A stretch of DNA of 64,000 nt, from assembly GCF_900101855.1 (NCBI RefSeq), contig NZ_FMVC01000001.1, positions 922,911 to 986,910 on the forward strand, read 5' to 3'. This document shows, in pieces, positions 46,540 through 54,035 of this stretch (position 1 is its first letter; every line of letters begins with the position of its first letter). A program made the position numbers and the translations under genes. The notes below the pieces were generated by a model. It was not told where the DNA came from, searched no databases, and was given only the letters and a program-made list of their open reading frames with translations. Source of the stretch: Flavobacterium anhuiense (GTDB lineage Bacteria > Bacteroidota > Bacteroidia > Flavobacteriales > Flavobacteriaceae).

Positions 46540-47559
46540 ATGATAGATAAGATAAAACAGCACATAGAGGAAGCTAAAGCCTTTAATGAGAAAAATAAAG
46601 AATCGTTAGAACAATTCCGTATTAAATATTTAGGAAGTAAAGGTTTGCTGAAAGAACTTTTTACTGAATTTAAAAATATTCCAAACGACCAGAAAAAAGA
46701 TTTCGGACAAGTAATCAACACTTTAAAAGCGGTTGCTGAAGAAAAAGTAAAGCAGATTCAGGAAGAGCTGGAAAGCAAAGAAGAGTCTAAAGGAGTTTTT
46801 GGAGATTTAACGCGTGCTGCAGAACCAGTAATTATTGGTTCGCGCCACCCAATTTCTATCGTTAAAAATCAGATTATAGATATTTTTGCTAATATCGGAT
46901 TCAACGTTTCTGAAGGACCAGAAATTGAAGACGATTGGCATAATTTTACAGCATTGAACTTGCCAGAATATCATCCGGCGCGTGATATGCAGGATACGTT
47001 TTTCATTCAGACCAATCCTGATGTGTTGTTACGTACGCATACATCATCTGTTCAGGTGCGTTATATGGAAAATCATAAACCGCCAATTCGTACCATTTCT
47101 CCGGGACGTGTTTTCCGTAACGAAGCAATTTCATCACGTTCGCACTGTATTTTCCATCAAGTGGAAGGATTGTACATTGACAAAGATGTTTCTTTCGCCG
47201 ATTTAAAACAGACTTTGCTATATTTTACTAAAGAAATGTTCGGAAAATCTAAGATTCGTCTTCGTCCGTCATATTTCCCATTTACAGAGCCAAGTGCCGA
47301 AATTGATATTTATTGGGGACTGAAAACAGAAACGGATTATAGAATTACAAAAGGAACAGGCTGGCTGGAAATTGGAGGTTGCGGAATGGTTGATCCAAAC
47401 GTTTTGAAAAACTGCGATATCAATCCAGATGAATACAACGGTTTTGCTTTCGGAATGGGAGTAGAGCGTATTGCGATGCTTTTGTACCAAATTGGAGACA
47501 TTCGTATGTTCTATGAAAATGATGTTCGTTTCTTAGAGCAGTTTAAAGCTAATATTTAG
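46540..47559 (+). CDS. pheS: Phenylalanine--tRNA ligase alpha subunit
   Basis: Catalytic subunit of the alpha2beta2 phenylalanyl-tRNA synthetase. The 339-aa chain has an N-terminal coiled coil (about 1-95: FNEKNKESLEQFRIKYLGSK). The class II core has RSHCIFHQVEGLYIDKDVSF (motif 2 region), RLRPSYFPFTEPSAEID, WLEIGGCGMV and GFAFGMGVERIAMLLYQI (motif 3). Length is normal. The beta subunit gene is not adjacent, as is usual in Bacteroidota. Followed by a structured repeat and a terminator. Confidence 0.96.
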   Translation: MIDKIKQHIEEAKAFNEKNKESLEQFRIKYLGSKGLLKELFTEFKNIPNDQKKDFGQVINTLKAVAEEKVKQIQEELESKEESKGVFGDLTRAAEPVIIGSRHPISIVKNQIIDIFANIGFNVSEGPEIEDDWHNFTALNLPEYHPARDMQDTFFIQTNPDVLLRTHTSSVQVRYMENHKPPIRTISPGRVFRNEAISSRSHCIFHQVEGLYIDKDVSFADLKQTLLYFTKEMFGKSKIRLRPSYFPFTEPSAEIDIYWGLKTETDYRITKGTGWLEIGGCGMVDPNVLKNCDINPDEYNGFAFGMGVERIAMLLYQIGDIRMFYENDVRFLEQFKANI

Positions 47560-47641
47560 GAGCTGTTTCCTGCTGTCCGCTGTATCTTTTGTTTTTTAAA
47601 GAAAAAAACAAAAGGATGCCGCTTCCATCAGGGCTAGGGCT
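47560..47641. repeat. GC-rich structured element directly after the pheS stop
   Basis: It begins right after TAG. The left block is GAGCTGTTTCCTGCTGTCCGC and the right block (47618-47641) GCCGCTTCCATCAGGGCTAGGG. Between them ATCTTTTGTTTTTT pairs with AAAAAACAAAAGGAT. It has far higher GC than its surroundings and no ORF. From memory, similar blocks recur in Flavobacterium intergenic regions. Confidence 0.6.
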
Positions 47642-47670
47642 TTACGTTATAAATTACCTTTACAATAAAC

Positions 47671-47710
47671 AAACCTTTGTTGAAGCTTTAGGCTTTGACA
47701 AAGGTTTTTA
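47671..47710 (+). terminator. Terminator of pheS
   Basis: AAACCTTTGT pairs with ACAAAGGTTT around an 18-nt loop, followed by a short T run. Confidence 0.75.
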
Positions 47711-47721
47711 AAATTTAATAG

Positions 47722-48129
47722 ATGAAAAAAGATATAATAATTCCAGAAGTAGAAAACGTGTTTCTTGCCGCAGTGCAGGAATGGAGTGACGATTTTATGG
47801 AAAAAGTGTGGTACGCTTATTTAGTTAACGACAGTGATTTTAACTTAGACAGCGTAATGGTAGTTTCAAAAGCATTTGGAACTATTGATGGCGAAATGAA
47901 AAAAACGTCAATCTTACGTCATGCATTTGTTGAGGTTCCTGCAGTTTCTGTTGTGAAGATAGAATTGGTAGAAAAGAGCCTTTTAGCGCTAAATAATGAG
48001 TTTATGGTAACTTTCTTCATCGGAAATACTTTGTACGATAAGAAGTTTATTTTTAAAGCCAATTCGCTTGACGAAAACAATACGGAAGAAGTGCCGATTT
48101 TGTTTGTTGAAGGGATTATGGTGAAGTAG
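47722..48129 (+). CDS. Conserved hypothetical protein
   Basis: A 135-aa soluble acidic protein beginning MKKDIIIPEVENVFLAAVQE. It is predicted beta-rich (MVVSKAFGTIDG, SVVKIELVEKSLLAL, EFMVTFFIGNTLYDKKFIF). No recognised domain, signal or membrane segment. It follows the pheS terminator and ends at its own, so it is a separate unit. Confidence 0.65.
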   Translation: MKKDIIIPEVENVFLAAVQEWSDDFMEKVWYAYLVNDSDFNLDSVMVVSKAFGTIDGEMKKTSILRHAFVEVPAVSVVKIELVEKSLLALNNEFMVTFFIGNTLYDKKFIFKANSLDENNTEEVPILFVEGIMVK

Positions 48130-48186
48130 AGTTTTAAAGAGGAAAGAAGCAAGAAGAAAGATTTTATAGAAAATAGAATAAAAGAG

Positions 48187-48224
48187 AAAGAGCCAAGACT
48201 GAGATTCAGTTTGGCTCTTTTTTT
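48187..48224 (+). terminator. Terminator between the 47722 gene and gpsA
   Basis: AAAGAGCCAA pairs with TTGGCTCTTT, then TTTT. Confidence 0.8.
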
Positions 48225-48283
48225 ATCTCAAACAAAAGTCTTTTACTCTTGCTTCTTCCTTCTTTTCACTCGTCTCTAAAAAT

Positions 48284-49279
48284 CTAATCCAAAGACTCCG
48301 TCAATTTCTTGAAAACCGTTTTAGCATCTTTTCCTTCATATAAAACCGCATAAACAGCGTCTATAATTGGCGTTTTTGCTCCGTAGCCTTGATTTAGTTT
48401 GTAAGCACTTTTTGTAGCGTAATAACCTTCGGCAACCATACTCATTTCCATCATGGCACTTTTTACGGTGTAGCCTTTTCCGATCATATTTCCGAACATT
48501 CTATTTCTAGAGAAAACCGAATATCCTGTAACCAACAAATCGCCCAAATAAGCCGAATCGTTGATGTTACGTTTCATTTTATGCACTTTTCTAATGAATT
48601 TCTTCATTTCGCGAATTGCATTACTCATTAAAACCGACTGGAAGTTATCGCCATAACCTAAACCATGTGCAATTCCAGCAGCAATAGAATAAATATTTTT
48701 TAGCATTGCAGCATATTCAGTTCCGATAATATCGTCTGAAATTTTGGCTTTGATGTAATTTCCAGAAAGTGATTTTGCCACAATACAAGCTTTTTCTGGA
48801 TCACCACACGCAATTGTTAAATAAGAAAGTCTTTCTAGGGCAACTTCTTCGGCGTGGCAAGGTCCTGTAATAACTCCAATGTTGTAGTATGGAATGTCGT
48901 ATTGAATGTGGAAATGCTCGCCGACAATTAAACTCGTTTCTGGAACGATACCTTTAATAGCAGAAAAAATGATTTTATCGGCTAAAGAAACCGTCATATT
49001 TTTTAACTCGGCATCTAAGAAAGCTGATGGAATGGCAAAAATGATGTAATCTGCATATTCTATCGCTTCGTTTATATTACTTGTCAGTTTAAGTTTGTTG
49101 GTGTCAAATTCAACAGAACTTAAATAGTTAGGATTGTGTTTATATTTCTGAAGATGTTCAATTGCAGACTCATTACGCATATACCACGCAATTTCTGAAA
49201 GATTCACACATAACATTTTGGCAATTGCCGTTGCCCAGCTCCCTCCTCCAATTACTGCAAATTTTAACTTTTCGCTCAT
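48284..49279 (-). CDS. gpsA: Glycerol-3-phosphate dehydrogenase [NAD(P)+]
   Basis: Reduces dihydroxyacetone phosphate to sn-glycerol 3-phosphate for phospholipid synthesis. The ATG at 49279 (MSEKLKFAVIGGG) gives 331 aa. It is preferred to an upstream TTG at 49300, which falls inside the likely -7 box. The Rossmann motif GGGSWATAIAKM starts near residue 11. SAIKGIVPE, ITGPCHAEEVA, the catalytic-region MLKNIYSIAAGIAHGLGYGDN, and NRMFGNMIGKGYTVKSAMMEMSMVAEGYY (in part) are typical. Length is normal. Confidence 0.95.
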   Translation of the reverse strand: MSEKLKFAVIGGGSWATAIAKMLCVNLSEIAWYMRNESAIEHLQKYKHNPNYLSSVEFDTNKLKLTSNINEAIEYADYIIFAIPSAFLDAELKNMTVSLADKIIFSAIKGIVPETSLIVGEHFHIQYDIPYYNIGVITGPCHAEEVALERLSYLTIACGDPEKACIVAKSLSGNYIKAKISDDIIGTEYAAMLKNIYSIAAGIAHGLGYGDNFQSVLMSNAIREMKKFIRKVHKMKRNINDSAYLGDLLVTGYSVFSRNRMFGNMIGKGYTVKSAMMEMSMVAEGYYATKSAYKLNQGYGAKTPIIDAVYAVLYEGKDAKTVFKKLTESLD

Positions 49280-49515
49280 TATTTTATTAATTTGAAACAA
49301 AAGTACTTAATAATGTGCTAATAAAGCAAAATCTGCTTTAAGAAATTTTGAAAGAGCTCTTTAATTGCAATGGCTTTCAAGAAGTTTTATCACGAAATAT
49401 TTTTTTTTAATAGTCAAACAATAAAACCATTCAGGCATGCGTTATTACATTTTATAAATTAGAATTTTAATGAATTTAAAAAAAATTGAGTTAGTTAGTT
49501 TTGTTTTAGTATTTT

Positions 49516-49552
49516 AAAAAGGCGTTCCTAAACTTGTTAAGAACGCCTTTTT
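49516..49552. terminator. Terminator of the alcohol dehydrogenase gene
   Basis: AAAAAGGCGTTC pairs perfectly with GAACGCCTTTTT around a 13-nt loop. Confidence 0.82.
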
Positions 49553-49558
49553 TATTTT

Positions 49559-49625
49559 TAGTTTTCAGCCGCAGTGCCAGTTTTCAGTTATATGCAAAAC
49601 TGTAAACTGACACTGAATACTGCGA
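49559..49625. repeat. Degenerate CAGTTTTCAG / ACTGAATACTGCGACT repeat
   Basis: The two halves are roughly inverted (CAGTGCCAGTTTTCAGT against ACTGTAAACTGACACTG). It abuts the stop codon of the alcohol dehydrogenase gene. Confidence 0.5.
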
Positions 49626-50783
49626 CTAATAAGAAAGTTCTACAATAGATCTTACTTTATCTAAAGTTACTAATTGTTTTTCTCCTAAACCTTTCCAGCC
49701 TCTTTCGTCAAAACGTTTCACGATAAAATCTGCTGTATTAGAATAGTCTTCCGTATATTGAGAAAGTTTAGTGTCCATTCCCATTGTATGGAAAAACTCA
49801 ACCGTTTTGTTGATGGCTTCTTTTGCTACTTCCTCATCAGAACCTGTTAGATTAAAAATCCTTCTTCCGTATTGCGCCAGTTTTGCTTTTTTAGTTTCGA
49901 ACATAACTTTATATAAATTCGGACCAATAACCGCTAAAGTTCTGGCGTGATCAATTTCGTAAAGCGCTGTCAATTCGTGGCCAATCATGTGCGTTGCCCA
50001 GTCGCTTGGAACACCTTTCTGGATTAATCCATTTAAAGCCATGGTACAGCTCCACATAAAATTGGAAGCCAAAGTATAATCGGTTGGGTTTTGTACGACG
50101 CCAGGACCAACTTCAATTAACGTTTGTAAAATTCCTTCGGCAATTCTATCCTGAAGAAATGCATCTGTCGGATACGTTAAATATTGCTCCATAACGTGCG
50201 TGTAGGCATCTACGACACCATTTTCGATTTGTCTTTTTGGTAAAGAAGAAATTACAGTCGGGTCACAAATAGAGAATTTAGGAAATAAAGCACTTCCGCC
50301 AGAAGATAATTTTTCCTGTGTCGCTTCAATCGTTACCACATAACCTGAATTCATTTCGCTTCCTGTTGCTGGTAACGTTAAAACCGTTCCAAACGGCATT
50401 GCATTTTCTTTGATTAAAATTCTTTTTTGAAGAATATCAATCGGATTTCCTTCAAAATGAACTGCGCCTGAAATAAATTTCACACCATCGATCACAGATC
50501 CGCCGCCAACAGCCAAAATGAAATAGATTTTCTCTGCTTTTATAACATCAACCGCTTTCATTAGAGTTTCAAATCTTGGATTTGGTTCGATTCCGCCAAA
50601 TTCTACGATTTCAAAACCTTTCAAATTATGGATTACTTGGTCGTAAATTCCGTTTTTAAAAATACTTCCACCTCCATAAGCCAAAAGGATTTTAGCATCT
50701 TTTGGCACTAAAGAAGAAAGTTTTTCAATTTGCCCTTTTCCGAAAACTAAATTTGTCGGATTGTATAATTCAAAGTTTAGCAT
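49626..50783 (-). CDS. Iron-containing alcohol dehydrogenase (YqhD/butanol-dehydrogenase type)
   Basis: A 385-aa group III alcohol dehydrogenase, probably NADPH-linked and active as an aldehyde reductase. Visible motifs: AYGGGSIFKNG and the nucleotide-binding LAVGGGSVIDGVKF; LPATGSEMNSGYVV; and the metal-ligand region with DAYTHVMEQYLT, DWATHMIGHELTALYEIDHARTLA (in part). Length fits the YqhD family. The DJ-1/PfpI gene upstream on the same strand suggests a shared role in removing reactive aldehydes. Confidence 0.9.
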   Translation of the reverse strand: MLNFELYNPTNLVFGKGQIEKLSSLVPKDAKILLAYGGGSIFKNGIYDQVIHNLKGFEIVEFGGIEPNPRFETLMKAVDVIKAEKIYFILAVGGGSVIDGVKFISGAVHFEGNPIDILQKRILIKENAMPFGTVLTLPATGSEMNSGYVVTIEATQEKLSSGGSALFPKFSICDPTVISSLPKRQIENGVVDAYTHVMEQYLTYPTDAFLQDRIAEGILQTLIEVGPGVVQNPTDYTLASNFMWSCTMALNGLIQKGVPSDWATHMIGHELTALYEIDHARTLAVIGPNLYKVMFETKKAKLAQYGRRIFNLTGSDEEVAKEAINKTVEFFHTMGMDTKLSQYTEDYSNTADFIVKRFDERGWKGLGEKQLVTLDKVRSIVELSY

Positions 50784-50784
50784 T

Positions 50785-50949
50785 TTTTTAGAGTTTCTAA
50801 GATGCTAAGCTACTAAGAACCTAAGTTTTGGACTTATCTAGTAGATTTAGCTCGTTGTTTATTTAATTTTTCATTATTGATGGGTAAGGAATTGATTTTT
50901 AAGTTGCTAAGAAAAAAACTCAGAATCTTAGCAACTTAGAATCTTAGTA
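50785..50949. repeat. Degenerate CTAAG repeats with a hairpin
   Basis: TTTCTAAGATGCTAAGCTACTAAG at the left. At the right a perfect 11-bp inverted repeat AAGTTGCTAAG (50901-50911) / CTTAGCAACTT (50927-50937) and further AGAATCTTAG units. The hairpin may terminate the DJ-1 gene. Confidence 0.55.
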
Positions 50950-50952
50950 TTT

Positions 50953-51714
50953 TTATTTTAACTCTTGTAATAATTTTGCCGCTACCAATTTAGACGATGC
51001 AGGGTTTTGGCCTGTAATCAAAAGTCCGTCGGCAACTGCATAAGGCTGCCAGTTTTCTCCTTTAGAAAAGATCGCTCCATTTGATGATAATGCATCTTCT
51101 AGTAAAAACGGAACTACTTTTGTTAAACCAACTGCTTCTTCTTCAGAATTGGTAAATCCGGTAACTTTTTTGCCTTTTACTAAATATTCGCCGTTTACTT
51201 TTACGTTTTTCAAAACGGCTGGAGCATGACAAACAAATGCAACAGGTTTTTTGTGTGTATAGAAAGATTCGATTAAAGCGATAGAACTTTTATCTTCAAC
51301 TAAATCCCAAAGCGGACCATGGCCTCCTGGATAAAATACAGCGTCGTAATCTTTTTGGTTAACGGTTGAAAGTTTTAAAGTGTTTTTTAGTTTTTCCTGT
51401 AAAACCTTATCGGCATCAAAACGTTTGGTGTCTTCAGTTGCCGAAGCTGGATCGGCACTTTTTGGATCAATCGGCGGCTGGCCTCCAAGCGGAGAAGCAA
51501 TTGTGATTTCTACTCCTTGATCTAATAATTCGTAATACGGTGCAGCAAATTCTTCTGACCAGAATCCTGTTTTTTCTCCTGTATTGCCCAGTTTATCATT
51601 GCTGGTTACAACAAATAATACTTTTTTCATACTCTTTTTGTTTGATTTTTGAGCTTCAGCTGAAATGCTTACAGCTGTGAATGCAGTTATTGCGAATAGT
51701 GCTATTTTTTTCAT
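50953..51714 (-). CDS. DJ-1/PfpI (Hsp31-like) family protein, exported
   Basis: A 253-aa protein with an N-terminal signal (MKKIALFAITAFTAVSISAEA), so probably periplasmic. The DJ-1/ThiJ/PfpI core has GFWSEEFAAPYYELLDQG (conserved Glu), DAVFYPGGHGPLWDL and the nucleophile-elbow Cys in AFVCHAPAVLKNV. These are marks of class I glutamine-amidotransferase-like chaperones, glyoxalase III or protein-repair enzymes. The divergent LysR gene shares its promoter region. A role against methylglyoxal or oxidative damage is inferred. Confidence 0.87.
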   Translation of the reverse strand: MKKIALFAITAFTAVSISAEAQKSNKKSMKKVLFVVTSNDKLGNTGEKTGFWSEEFAAPYYELLDQGVEITIASPLGGQPPIDPKSADPASATEDTKRFDADKVLQEKLKNTLKLSTVNQKDYDAVFYPGGHGPLWDLVEDKSSIALIESFYTHKKPVAFVCHAPAVLKNVKVNGEYLVKGKKVTGFTNSEEEAVGLTKVVPFLLEDALSSNGAIFSKGENWQPYAVADGLLITGQNPASSKLVAAKLLQELK

Positions 51715-51731
51715 AAATATTAAATTTTGAA

Positions 51732-51739
51732 CAAATTTA
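51732..51739 (-). promoter_or_regulatory. Candidate -7 box (TAAATTTG on the minus strand) for the DJ-1 gene
   Basis: This matches TAnnTTTG, 17 nt upstream of the DJ-1 ATG. Confidence 0.45.
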
Positions 51740-51773
51740 CGGCGAATGTGATATCAGTAAAAATAAAATAAAC

Positions 51774-51792
51774 TATGTTTGTTATAAACAAA
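51774..51792. promoter_or_regulatory. LysR -7 box overlapping a T-N11-A palindrome
   Basis: TATGTTTG (51774-51781) fits the + strand -7 consensus for the LysR gene. It overlaps TTTGTT-ATA-AACAAA (51778-51792), which has the T-N11-A form of LysR sites. Autorepression is likely. Confidence 0.55.
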
Positions 51793-51800
51793 TTTATATC

Positions 51801-52706
51801 ATGGTAAATCTTGAATGGTACAGAACTTTTAAGGCAGTTTACAAAAACGGTAATTTTTCAGTGGCTGCGAAGGAATTATTTATGAGTCAGCCTGCGGTTA
51901 GTCAGCAGATCTCTATGTTAGAGGCGCATGTTGGCAATAAATTATTTAACCGAAAATCAAAAGGCGTAGAACCAACCGAATACGCTAAGTTACTGAATAA
52001 TTTGATTATAGATGCTCTTGACAGGCTCGAAAGTGTCGAAACAAGTTTCAGGGCTAAAGCAGAAGATGCTAATCGATTAATTTCTGTCGGAATCTCAAAA
52101 CATCTTTTTGACTGTGTTGGCAATCTCTTAATTTCAAAGTTTGATTTAATCGATTTTACTTTTGCAGAAAACGATGAGCTTTTTGCTTTAGTAGATGCTA
52201 AAAAACTTGATTTTGCCATTACAACCAAAAGATTTGACACTTTTGATACCACTTATGAAATCGTCGGAAAAATTAAACTGATTCTGGTTGCCCCAACAAC
52301 TTTGGATATTACTGAATTCCGTCAGAGACTAAAAGGAGATAATTACACCGAAATAGAACAATGGCTGAATGCACAGAAATGGTACAGCCACGATGCGCGC
52401 ATTCCGCATATAAAACTATTTTGGCTGCATGCTTTCAATAAAAAAAGACCTTCGATGGTTCCAAATTACATTATACCATCAGAATCTGAAATGCTAAGAC
52501 TTTTAGCCAAAAATGAAGGAGTTGCTGCAACTTGGAATTGCAATGCAAGAAATTATATTAAGGAGAATAAACTGCAGTTAGTTTGGAATAGTTTTCACGT
52601 GCCAGAAGAATTTGTGTATTTGTTAGCGCCAAAGAATAATAATGTAAAGTCGTTTTTTGATATTATTGAGAAAGAATTGAAACTGTTTTTTGGTAATAGG
52701 TTATAG
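51801..52706 (+). CDS. LysR-family transcriptional regulator
   Basis: A 301-aa LTTR. The N-terminal HTH (about residues 3-62: WYRTFKAVYKNGNFSVAAKE, LFMSQPAVSQQISMLEAHVG) is typical. The effector domain (about 90-295) includes LDFAITTKRFDTFDT and PSESEMLRLLAKNEGVAATW. It is transcribed divergently from the DJ-1/PfpI gene, the standard arrangement for control of a neighbour, and a LysR-type palindrome lies in its own promoter. Ligand unknown. Confidence 0.92.
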   Translation: MVNLEWYRTFKAVYKNGNFSVAAKELFMSQPAVSQQISMLEAHVGNKLFNRKSKGVEPTEYAKLLNNLIIDALDRLESVETSFRAKAEDANRLISVGISKHLFDCVGNLLISKFDLIDFTFAENDELFALVDAKKLDFAITTKRFDTFDTTYEIVGKIKLILVAPTTLDITEFRQRLKGDNYTEIEQWLNAQKWYSHDARIPHIKLFWLHAFNKKRPSMVPNYIIPSESEMLRLLAKNEGVAATWNCNARNYIKENKLQLVWNSFHVPEEFVYLLAPKNNNVKSFFDIIEKELKLFFGNRL

Positions 52707-52807
52707 AATTAGTCTTAAGAAATAGGTGGAAATTCGGACTTTTTAATGCTTTTTTTAGCTTGAAAAAGTCTAACTTTGAGAAAAGTAAATTTCTAAAAGG
52801 ACAAATT

Positions 52808-53164
52808 ATGAGAAAGATTGTATCGTGTTTAATATTTGGCGTTGTATTTTTTATGGCCAATTCCTGCAGTAAAAGTGACGCAGATGATGTTATAGATTGT
52901 TTTGCCGAAGCAATTTATATCAAATTGCATAATTCTACAGATCCTTCTAATCCGAAATTAATGAATTATTCTGTTGAGTATAGTGGTACAGGAACTCTAA
53001 GTGGTGTAAAATGGAATTTTGGAGATGGAACTTCGGGTACAGGTGCAACAGTTACTCATACTTATGCCGCAGCTGGTGAATATACGGCTACAGCAGAGGT
53101 GACAATTAAAAAAGACGGTTCAGAATGTACATCTAGTCCAAAACGAACTGTGACAATAAACTAG
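52808..53164 (+). CDS. PKD-domain lipoprotein
   Basis: 118 aa from the ATG at 52808; an in-frame TTG at 52760 would add residues before the signal. Lipoprotein signal MRKIVSCLIFGVVFFMANSCSKSD. A single PKD domain fills the rest (VKWNFGDGTSGTGATVTHTY, AAGEYTATAEVTI). Probably surface- or periplasm-anchored. A TAACTTTG at 52771-52778 could be its -7 box. No functional link to the adjacent NAD island is visible. Confidence 0.75.
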   Translation: MRKIVSCLIFGVVFFMANSCSKSDADDVIDCFAEAIYIKLHNSTDPSNPKLMNYSVEYSGTGTLSGVKWNFGDGTSGTGATVTHTYAAAGEYTATAEVTIKKDGSECTSSPKRTVTIN

Positions 53165-53185
53165 AAATAATAAACGATCATATTT

Positions 53186-53238
53186 GAGAGCCAATTTTAT
53201 AATTTAAGCTTTTGCATTAGATTATAAAATTGGCTCTC
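53186..53238. promoter_or_regulatory. Long perfect hairpin upstream of nrtR
   Basis: 18-bp arms: GAGAGCCAATTTTATAAT (53186-53203) and its exact complement (53221-53238), with a 17-nt loop and no T run. It lies between the PKD lipoprotein stop and the nrtR start. It may be a terminator or a regulatory structure. Confidence 0.6.
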
Positions 53239-53244
53239 ATTCGT

Positions 53245-53252
53245 TATATTTG
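53245..53252 (+). promoter_or_regulatory. Candidate -7 box (TATATTTG) for nrtR
   Basis: This matches TAnnTTTG, 16 nt before the ATG and immediately after the long hairpin. Confidence 0.45.
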
Positions 53253-53268
53253 TTTGATAGTTTAGATT

Positions 53269-53961
53269 ATGGAAAAATTACAAAATATTAGAATTGCTGT
53301 TGATGCGATTGTTTTTGGATACAAAAACAATGGTTTATATGTGCTTTTGATTGAACAGCAATTTGGCTCTTCCGAAAAATATTGGGCATTACCAGGCGGT
53401 CTAGTGCAAAATGATGAATCTTTAAATGATGCTGTAATCCGAGAATTGCATGAAGAAACAAATGTACAGCTCACTTTCATGGAACAATTGTACACTTTTG
53501 GAGATGACATTCATAGAGATTCCAGAAACCGTGTTATTTCAGTAGCGTATTATGCTTTAGTAGATGCTTCAAATTTGGAAATTAAAGCAGATACTGATGC
53601 CGAAAGAGTGCAATGGTTTAAAATAGATGAGATTCCGTCTTTGGCCTTTGACCATAATTTAATCTTAAAAAAAGGAATAGAGAGGCTCAAAGCCAAATTA
53701 ACATACGAACCAATTGGTTTCGATTTACTTTCAGAAGAATTTTTGTTTTCAGATCTTGAAAACCTTTACTGCACTATTTTAGAAAAGGAAATTGACCGTC
53801 GAAATTTCAGAAAAAAAATACTCAGTTACGGTATTTTAGAAGAAACTGAAAAATTTTCACCTATTAAAACAGGTCGTCCAGCAAAACTTTTTAAGTTCAA
53901 TAAGTTGAAATATAATGAGTTAATTCAAAAAGGGTTTCACTTTGAAATAAAGTTTGCGTAA
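53269..53961 (+). CDS. NrtR-type Nudix transcriptional regulator of NAD metabolism
   Basis: A 230-aa protein. The N-terminal Nudix domain (about residues 5-135) has an almost canonical box: Gly44, Glu50, then R58-E-L-H-E-E-T-N-V, so the metal-binding REUxEE glutamates are kept (only the final Gly is Asn). The C-terminal winged helix (about 150-228) has DLLSEEFLFSDLENLY, NFRRKILSYGIL and GRPAKLFKFNKLKYN. NrtR proteins repress NAD salvage genes and sense ADP-ribose-like ligands. The gene heads the NAD/ADP-ribose cluster. A candidate operator overlaps its own stop codon and another covers the prs promoter. Confidence 0.88.
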   Translation: MEKLQNIRIAVDAIVFGYKNNGLYVLLIEQQFGSSEKYWALPGGLVQNDESLNDAVIRELHEETNVQLTFMEQLYTFGDDIHRDSRNRVISVAYYALVDASNLEIKADTDAERVQWFKIDEIPSLAFDHNLILKKGIERLKAKLTYEPIGFDLLSEEFLFSDLENLYCTILEKEIDRRNFRKKILSYGILEETEKFSPIKTGRPAKLFKFNKLKYNELIQKGFHFEIKFA

Positions 53962-53973
53962 TTTTTACACAAA
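53953..53973. promoter_or_regulatory. Candidate NrtR operator 1
   Basis: TTTGCGT-N7-ACACAAA, one mismatch from a perfect palindrome. It overlaps the last codons of nrtR and lies just upstream of the prs -33 element, 52 bp (about five helical turns) from operator 2. Confidence 0.6.
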
Positions 53974-53978
53974 ATAAA

Positions 53979-54008
53979 TTGTTTGTTCAAAATTAAATTC
54001 TACATTTG
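53979..54008 (+). promoter_or_regulatory. prs operon promoter (TTG-N19-TACATTTG)
   Basis: TTG at 53979-53981 and TACATTTG at 54001-54008 are separated by 19 nt, a full match to the Bacteroidota -33/-7 pattern. The -7 box overlaps operator 2. Confidence 0.7.
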
Positions 54009-54025
54009 CGTATAATTAACGCAAA
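54005..54025. promoter_or_regulatory. Candidate NrtR operator 2
   Basis: TTTGCGT-N7-ACGCAAA with perfect 7-bp arms, covering the -7 box and the expected transcription start of prs. Ideal for repression. Confidence 0.68.
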
Positions 54026-54035
54026 CTAAAAAGCT

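Larger units (their letters stand above)
49280..49625. other. Intergenic region between gpsA and the alcohol dehydrogenase
   Basis: About 346 bp. It contains a minus-strand -7 box TACTTTTG (49298-49305) for gpsA, a T/A-rich middle without convincing ORFs, the dehydrogenase terminator (49516-49552) and a CTGA/CTGCGACT-type repeat (49559-49625). Confidence 0.55.
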
